The notes under the pieces are model-generated. The model did no database searches. It was not told where the DNA came from and saw only the letters and a list, made by a program, of their open reading frames with translations. The translations under genes were made by a program, and so were the position numbers. Below, piece after piece: positions 60,193 to 64,000 of a stretch of 64,000 nucleotides of DNA. This stretch comes from TMED109 sp002684605 (lineage in GTDB: Bacteria; Pseudomonadota; Alphaproteobacteria; TMED109), in assembly GCA_913046335.1 (NCBI GenBank), contig CAJWSU010000004.1:31658-95657 (forward strand), read 5' to 3'. How positions within the stretch are numbered: position 1 is the first letter of the stretch; each line of letters starts with the position of its first letter.

Positions 60193-60265
60193 AATATTAC
60201 TATAGAATTATTTACTAAATTAGTTTAATGATATTTATAATATATAATTTAAAGGAGCCGACTTT

Positions 60266-60640
60266 TTGTCTTATATACAAGTATTACAACTAATTTCTTT
60301 TGCATTTCTGATGTCTGGAGGACAAGTTTTATTTAAAAAAACTGCATTATCTATTTCAGCAGGTTTAGATAATGAAAATAGTCTTGGTCTTATTGAAGGT
60401 ATTTTGAAAGCGGCAACTATTCCTTGGTTATATATGGCACTATTTACTTATGGTATAGCTACTCTATTTTGGCTGTATATATTGCAACGTATACCTTTAA
60501 CGCTTGCGTATCCTTTTTCTGCACTAGCAATGATTATAGTTCCAATCCTAGCAATATTTTTATTTGGTGAAAAGTTAAATTGGTCTTATTGGATAGGCAT
60601 CATTTTTATATTTATAGGTATAACAATAATAGCTAGATAA
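60266..60640 (+). CDS. Four-helix DMT/EamA-like membrane protein
   Basis: A 124-residue four-helix transporter of the SMR/ArnE-ArnF type: helices at about 4-22, 44-63, 70-90 and 98-120. LAYPFSALAMIIVPILAIFLFGEKLNW is the diagnostic block. It is a paralogue of the protein at 8817-9194 and, standing at the head of the polysaccharide region, could flip a lipid-linked sugar. The start is a TTG with AAAGGAG eight bases upstream. It is followed 9 bp later by the first operator before the regulator gene. Confidence 0.83.
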   Translation: MSYIQVLQLISFAFLMSGGQVLFKKTALSISAGLDNENSLGLIEGILKAATIPWLYMALFTYGIATLFWLYILQRIPLTLAYPFSALAMIIVPILAIFLFGEKLNWSYWIGIIFIFIGITIIAR

Positions 60641-60648
60641 ATAAATTA

Positions 60649-60667
60649 ATGTTCATAATATGAACAT
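60649..60667. promoter_or_regulatory. Operator O1: 19-bp perfect palindrome upstream of the wHTH gene
   Basis: ATGTTCATA-A-TATGAACAT is a perfect inverted repeat centred at 60658. It lies four bases upstream of the TTGACA of the candidate promoter. Its half-sites (TGTTCAT/ATGAACA) recur in O2 51 bp downstream. This is a typical dimeric winged-helix binding site; the regulator at 60732 is the likely ligand, by position only. Confidence 0.7.
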
Positions 60668-60670
60668 AAT

Positions 60671-60698
60671 TTGACATAATTATTTTATCATATAAGAT
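60671..60698 (+). promoter_or_regulatory. Candidate sigma-70 promoter between O1 and O2
   Basis: TTGACA (60671-60676, consensus -35) is followed after 16 bp by TAAGAT (60693-60698), a fair -10, so transcription should start near 60705 inside O2. The promoter is bracketed by two matched palindromes, which suggests repression of, or autoregulation by, the wHTH gene that starts at 60732. Confidence 0.6.
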
Positions 60699-60700
60699 AC

Positions 60701-60717
60701 TGTTCATGCAATGAACA
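60701..60717. promoter_or_regulatory. Operator O2: 17-bp palindrome overlapping the expected start of transcription
   Basis: TGTTCAT-GCA-ATGAACA repeats the half-sites of O1 exactly with a different centre. Its centre (60709) is 51 bp from that of O1, close to five helical turns, so the two sites face the same side of the DNA and could be joined by a repressor. A protein bound here would block transcript initiation. Confidence 0.7.
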
Positions 60718-60731
60718 TCAATCAGTAATTT

Positions 60732-61340
60732 ATGGTATATATGGCTTTTAATTTAAATAAAAAAATTACTTTAAATCTTCTTTCTACATTAGAGGAGGAT
60801 GGAGATATAACCCAAAGAAACATAGCAAGTAAGTTGGGTGTAGCTTTAGGTCTAGCTAATGCGTATTTAAAAAAATCTGTAGAAAAAGGTTATGTAAAAA
60901 TTAAACAAGTACCTAGAAAGAGATATAGTTATTATATAACTCCTAAAGGATTTGCAGAGAAAGCAGCTTTGACTGCAGAGTATTTTACTTCGTCGTATGC
61001 ATTTTTTAGAAAGTCTAAAAATGATTGTGAGTTAATTCTAAATGAGTGTGCAATAAATGGTATATATGATGTTATTTTATCAAATATTTCAGAGTTAGCT
61101 GAAATTACTATTTTAACTAGTTTAGATAGTAAGATAAATATTATAGGTGTCATAGATGAAGATAAGACTAGTTTTAATGGAGTAAATGTTTATAAAAACT
61201 TTTCTGATATTAAAAAGTATGATGGTATAATTTTAACTGAAGTAAATAAACCGCAGGAAAGGTATGATTATTTATCTAATAATTTTCCTTCACATAAAAT
61301 TTTTAGTCCTGCTATTTTAAATATTAGGAAAAAAAAATGA
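60732..61340 (+). CDS. Winged-helix transcriptional regulator with a C-terminal Rossmann-like domain
   Basis: A 202-residue protein. Residues 9-80 form a winged helix (LLSTLEEDGDITQRNIASKL, LANAYLKKSVEKGYVKIK, YYITPKGFAEKA), like the EPS-associated MarR-type family of exopolysaccharide loci. Residues about 97-200 are an added domain with alternating strands and helices (CAINGIYDVILSNIS, INIIGVIDED) that recalls the Rossmann-like sugar- or nucleotide-binding parts of PglD and CapD; the ligand is unknown. Two ATGs (60732, 60741) are possible and neither has a Shine-Dalgarno. It overlaps the RfaH paralogue gene by 4 bp (ATGA), and its promoter is bracketed by palindromes O1 and O2, so autoregulation is likely. 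Confidence 0.8.
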   Translation: MVYMAFNLNKKITLNLLSTLEEDGDITQRNIASKLGVALGLANAYLKKSVEKGYVKIKQVPRKRYSYYITPKGFAEKAALTAEYFTSSYAFFRKSKNDCELILNECAINGIYDVILSNISELAEITILTSLDSKINIIGVIDEDKTSFNGVNVYKNFSDIKKYDGIILTEVNKPQERYDYLSNNFPSHKIFSPAILNIRKKK

Positions 61341-61837
61341 ATAATTGGTGTGTTATTTATACGCATCAGGGCAAAGAATTGTATTCTGCTAGCGAATTAA
61401 ATAAACAAAATTTTAATATATATATGCCATCAATTATGAAAATAGTTAGACATTCAAGATATATTAAAAAAGTTTTAAAACCCTTTTTTCCTCGATATAT
61501 TTTTGTAAATCTTCATTTAGATAACCAAGAATGGAGAAAAATAAATTATACAAGAGGTGTTGTAAAATTAATTACTTCTAATGAAAAGCCAATCATGATT
61601 TCGGAGTCGGTAATAAAAGAGTTAAAACTATTAGAAAATGATAAAGGTTTTATTGATGAAGCTTTTGTATCATCTTATAAACAAGGAGAAAAACTAGAAA
61701 TTACAAATGGTCCTCTAAAGGGAATTGCAGGGATTTTTGATGGTTTATCTGAAGATTTAAGAATTAAAGTTCTTCTTAATTTTATGGGAAAAACGATGAA
61801 TGTACCCATTCATAATGATTGGGTTACAAGAGCTTAA
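61337..61837 (+). CDS. RfaH/NusG-paralogue transcription antiterminator
   Basis: A 166-residue NusG-family protein. The NGN domain spans about residues 1-100 (WCVIYTHQGKELYSASELNKQNFNIYMP; FFPRYIFVNL) and the KOW domain about 116-146 (GEKLEITNGPLKGIAGIFDGL). The extended NGN and the short linker are like RfaH, LoaP and other specialised paralogues rather than housekeeping NusG. An ops element (61891-61902) lies 53 bp after its stop, at the start of the polysaccharide genes, so RfaH-like recruitment to suppress polarity in the locus is expected. Its ATG overlaps the regulator stop. Confidence 0.88.
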   Translation: MNNWCVIYTHQGKELYSASELNKQNFNIYMPSIMKIVRHSRYIKKVLKPFFPRYIFVNLHLDNQEWRKINYTRGVVKLITSNEKPIMISESVIKELKLLENDKGFIDEAFVSSYKQGEKLEITNGPLKGIAGIFDGLSEDLRIKVLLNFMGKTMNVPIHNDWVTRA

Positions 61838-61863
61838 TTTAAGCTCTAGCTTAAAATAATAAT

Positions 61864-61887
61864 AGGGTGATTTTGAATTTTCACCCT
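61864..61887 (+). other. Hairpin immediately upstream of the ops element
   Basis: AGGGTGA and TCACCCT are perfect 7-bp arms around a 10-base loop. No U-run follows, so it is not a typical terminator; it lies three bases before the ops element and could pause RNA polymerase or protect the leader RNA. The arrangement hairpin-ops is not described in E. coli and is noted for its position. Confidence 0.45.
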
Positions 61888-61890
61888 AAT

Positions 61891-61902
61891 GGCGGTAGCG
61901 TG
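61891..61902 (+). promoter_or_regulatory. ops (operon polarity suppressor) element
   Basis: GGCGGTAGCGTG is identical to the 12-base E. coli ops, the JUMPstart core at which RfaH is loaded onto paused RNA polymerase through a hairpin in the non-template strand. The next C is also shared. It lies between the RfaH-paralogue gene and the first sugar gene (start 61930), the position in which ops works in cis on the downstream operon. Confidence 0.9.
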
Positions 61903-61929
61903 CCTAATATAGAAATATAGGAAAAATCA

Positions 61930-62745
61930 TTGAAAATTGGCATAATAACTTCTAATGAATTACGGCATAAGTTTTTTAGAAGATTGATATCTTTAAATAA
62001 AGATTTAGAAATAGCTTTCTGTATATGTGAGGAGGATGTTACAAGTCAAAAAAATACAGTAATGGATTCTAGCAATTATTCTGCTATTGAAAAAAAGCAT
62101 TTTATTGCCAGGCAAAATTCTGAAGAAGATTTTTTTAAATCTTTTGTTGATTATACTTCAGACGCTTTAAATACTATTTTAGTAAAAAAAAATATAATAA
62201 ATGAAGATATAAATTTGCAATCATATATAGACAAATGCGAAGTAGAAATAATAGTATCTTATGGTTGTTCTATAATAAGGGAACCTATATTAACTAAATA
62301 TAGTGGAAGGTTTATCAACATTCATTTAGGTTTATCTCCCTATTATATAGGGTCTGGAACAAATTTTTGGCCACTAGTTAACAATGAGCCAGAATATATA
62401 GGTGTTACCTATATGCATATAAATAATAAAATAGATGGAGGTAATATTATTCATCAGATCAGGCCAACAATATATGAAACAGACAATGTCCATAGCATTG
62501 GAAATAGACTTATTAGAGATATGACACTATTTCTGCCAAACATATTAAAAATTAATAATAATGCTAATGTTGTTGAGCAGGCTAAAAATACTAATCAAAA
62601 AAGTTATAAAATAAAGGATTTTAATAAAAAAAGCGTGTTACAAATGTTAAATAATTTTAATGAAGGCATGATAACAGAATATTTAAGTAATAAAATTAAA
62701 AGAGATAATCAGGTTCCTATTATAGAGAATAAAAAAATTTTATGA
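61930..62745 (+). CDS. Formyltransferase-domain protein (sugar N-formyltransferase-like)
   Basis: A 271-residue enzyme of the methionyl-tRNA formyltransferase fold. The catalytic trio N130, H132 and D169 appears in FINIHLGLSPYYIGSGTNFWPLV and YMHINNKIDGG; the Rossmann-like start is MKIGIITSNELRHKFFRRLI. Members that lack the tRNA-binding domain and lie in glycan loci formylate amino sugars on nucleotide carriers. The start is a TTG with AGGA seven bases upstream; the stop overlaps the next ATG (ATGA). It is the first structural gene after ops. Confidence 0.83.
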   Translation: MKIGIITSNELRHKFFRRLISLNKDLEIAFCICEEDVTSQKNTVMDSSNYSAIEKKHFIARQNSEEDFFKSFVDYTSDALNTILVKKNIINEDINLQSYIDKCEVEIIVSYGCSIIREPILTKYSGRFINIHLGLSPYYIGSGTNFWPLVNNEPEYIGVTYMHINNKIDGGNIIHQIRPTIYETDNVHSIGNRLIRDMTLFLPNILKINNNANVVEQAKNTNQKSYKIKDFNKKSVLQMLNNFNEGMITEYLSNKIKRDNQVPIIENKKIL

Positions 62746-63662
62746 AAGCAATTATGTATCATTATATACAAGAACATAATGTCAATTTGCCCCACTTTCA
62801 GTATTTAAACGTTAAGAATTTTGAAAAGCAAATTATACATTTTAAATCTAGGTATAGTTTTTTTGATTGTAGTGAGATAAAAAATTTTAGTATTAAAAGT
62901 AAAATAAGAAACAAAATATTTCTTACATTTGATGATGGGTTAAGTTGTCACCATAAGTATGTTCTAAAAATATTACTAAAACATAAAATAAATGCAGTAT
63001 TTTATATTCCTAGTGGGCCTTATATAGATTGTAAGTTATTAGATGTGCATAAAATTCATTTAATTATTGGTAAGATTGGTGGCCTAAAAGCAAATAATCT
63101 ATTATTAGAGCTCTTAGACAATTCAATGCTTGATCTGGATAAAATTGAAGAATATGAAAAGAATACATATAGAATGCAATCAAACTCTGATTCTATAAAT
63201 AATTTTAAAAGAGTTTTAAATTATTATATTAAATATGAATATAGAGAAATTTTAATAAATAAAATTTTTTTAAAATGCTTTGAAGAAAATGAAGAAAGTA
63301 TTGTAAAGAGATTTTATATGTCTAGAGATAATATTAGAAATTTATTTGAAAATGGTATGATTATAGGTAGTCATGCAATAAAACATAAACTTATGTCAAG
63401 ATTGTCTGAAAAAGATTTTAAAAATGAAATTGATGAAAGTTTTAATTTTTTACAAGATTTTATAAGTTATAAGACATTCTGTTATCCTTATGGTGGAAAA
63501 CTTTCTTACAATAAAAAAATAGAAAAATATTTAGAAAAAAAATTAGTTAATTACTCATTAAGTGTGGAAAGTAGAAACATCACTAAACAAGATTTAAAGT
63601 CGAGGAGACAAGCATTACCTCGTTTTGACTGTAACGAATTCAAATATGGACAAATAGAATGA
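62742..63662 (+). CDS. Polysaccharide deacetylase family protein (NodB-like)
   Basis: A 306-residue carbohydrate esterase 4-type domain. The metal/catalytic motif TFDDG is at residues 62-66, GSHAIKHKLMSRLSE supplies the HxxxH pair, and FCYPYGGKLSYN the later block. It removes N- or O-acetyl groups from amino sugars or a polysaccharide. There is no signal peptide, so a cytoplasmic sugar or lipid-linked substrate is plausible. It is translationally coupled to the formyltransferase gene. A 31-bp gap leads to the amidotransferase. Confidence 0.85.
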   Translation: MKAIMYHYIQEHNVNLPHFQYLNVKNFEKQIIHFKSRYSFFDCSEIKNFSIKSKIRNKIFLTFDDGLSCHHKYVLKILLKHKINAVFYIPSGPYIDCKLLDVHKIHLIIGKIGGLKANNLLLELLDNSMLDLDKIEEYEKNTYRMQSNSDSINNFKRVLNYYIKYEYREILINKIFLKCFEENEESIVKRFYMSRDNIRNLFENGMIIGSHAIKHKLMSRLSEKDFKNEIDESFNFLQDFISYKTFCYPYGGKLSYNKKIEKYLEKKLVNYSLSVESRNITKQDLKSRRQALPRFDCNEFKYGQIE

Positions 63663-63693
63663 GTTTAAAGAATTTAGGTGAAAGAGAAAATAT

Positions 63694-64000
63694 ATGACTA
63701 AGATAAATAAAGTTATTTTTTGTAAAAAATGTGTGATTTCAAATCAAAGACCAGCTTCAGTTGTAGAATTTTCTGAAGATAGTTTGCGTGATAAAGAAAC
63801 TATATTTTTAGATGATGAGGGAATTTGTGCGGCATGTAGGTATGCAGATATAAAAAATAATAATATTGATTGGCAAGAAAGAGAAAGAAGCTTAATAAAT
63901 TTATGTGATAAATTTAGAAGTAGAAATGGTTCATATGATTGTGTAGTACCAGGAAGCGGGGGCAAAGATAGTGCTTTTACAGCAATTAAAAAAGATTTAT
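63694..64000 (+). CDS. N-acetyl sugar amidotransferase (WbpG/PseA-like), truncated by window edge
   Basis: The first 102 codons of an ATP-pyrophosphatase-fold enzyme. C10/C13 (FCKKCV) and C45/C48 (ICAACR) form a zinc site and the PP-loop SGGKDS is at residues 88-93. Relatives (WbpG, PseA, LPS biosynthesis family) convert an N-acetyl group of a nucleotide sugar to an acetamidino group, with ammonia from HisH/HisF-like partners that usually lie next to it. The C-terminal part and partners are outside the window. Confidence 0.9.
   Translation, partial: MTKINKVIFCKKCVISNQRPASVVEFSEDSLRDKETIFLDDEGICAACRYADIKNNNIDWQERERSLINLCDKFRSRNGSYDCVVPGSGGKDSAFTAIKKDL

Noticed and set aside
1..64000. CRISPR arrays, insertion sequences, prophage, rRNA
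   Set aside because: No repeated spacer pattern, transposase, integrase or rRNA segment was recognised on either strand.

Overview
The window is a contiguous stretch of an AT-rich bacterial chromosome that uses the standard code. Gene content and order point to an alphaproteobacterium: tRNA-Ala / FYDLN-acid protein / aroA / cmk / rpsA / ihfB / lapA-like / trpFBA / accD / folC / trxA, then tsaE / ahcY / ptsN / rpoN / lptB-lptA-lptC / kdsD / rnd, plus homologues of the complex I accessory proteins NDUFS6 and NDUFA9. The low GC, short intergenic spaces and frequent ATGA and TAATG overlaps resemble streamlined marine lineages (SAR116-like or HIMB59-like). That placement is an inference from content; rpoN argues against classical SAR11. 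No insertion sequence, CRISPR array, prophage or rRNA gene is visible.

Layout. 1-11.5 kb is a mixed accessory region: SDR oxidoreductase, exported methyltransferase, a catabolic set (enolase-superfamily enzyme, epoxide hydrolase, glutaredoxin-like protein), tRNA-Arg, a DEDDh exonuclease, a minus-strand membrane/sugar group (ABC ATPase, 4-TM DMT protein, nucleotide-sugar epimerase, large polytopic protein) and an MFS carrier. 11.6-20.9 kb holds polA, an old yellow enzyme, an aldo/keto reductase divergent from a LysR regulator, a tiny orphan pqqA, and an EmrAB-type efflux pair. 21-42.4 kb is the conserved alphaproteobacterial core cluster: aromatic amino acids, CMP kinase, ribosomal S1, IHF, pyrimidine and tryptophan synthesis, fatty acid and folate synthesis, cell-wall recycling (AmgK/MurU), sigma-54, LPS transport and Kdo supply. 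42.5-51.3 kb carries envelope and housekeeping genes, including UppP, a MscS-type channel, QueG and two glycosyltransferases. 51.4-59.9 kb is infC-rpmI-rplT-pheS-pheT, tRNA-Ser, an asparagine-synthetase-like gene and lepA. From 60.2 kb to the end a surface-polysaccharide locus begins: 4-TM DMT protein, winged-helix regulator, RfaH/NusG paralogue, an ops element, sugar formyltransferase, polysaccharide deacetylase and a truncated N-acetyl-sugar amidotransferase.

Most notable observations: (i) a promoter bracketed by two near-identical palindromic operators, leading into a regulator gene, an RfaH paralogue and then a perfect 12-nt ops element just before the polysaccharide genes, which reads as a self-contained transcription-control module; (ii) two tiny genes (an orphan pqqA and an unrecognised 27-residue ORF with a ten-base Shine-Dalgarno match), each followed by one of the two strongest intrinsic terminators in the window; (iii) a PtsN whose phospho-acceptor histidine is asparagine; (iv) an ExoI-type sbcB in the place where related genomes carry addAB; (v) infC with a probable AUA start, and an emrB-like gene whose best initiation site is an AUC.
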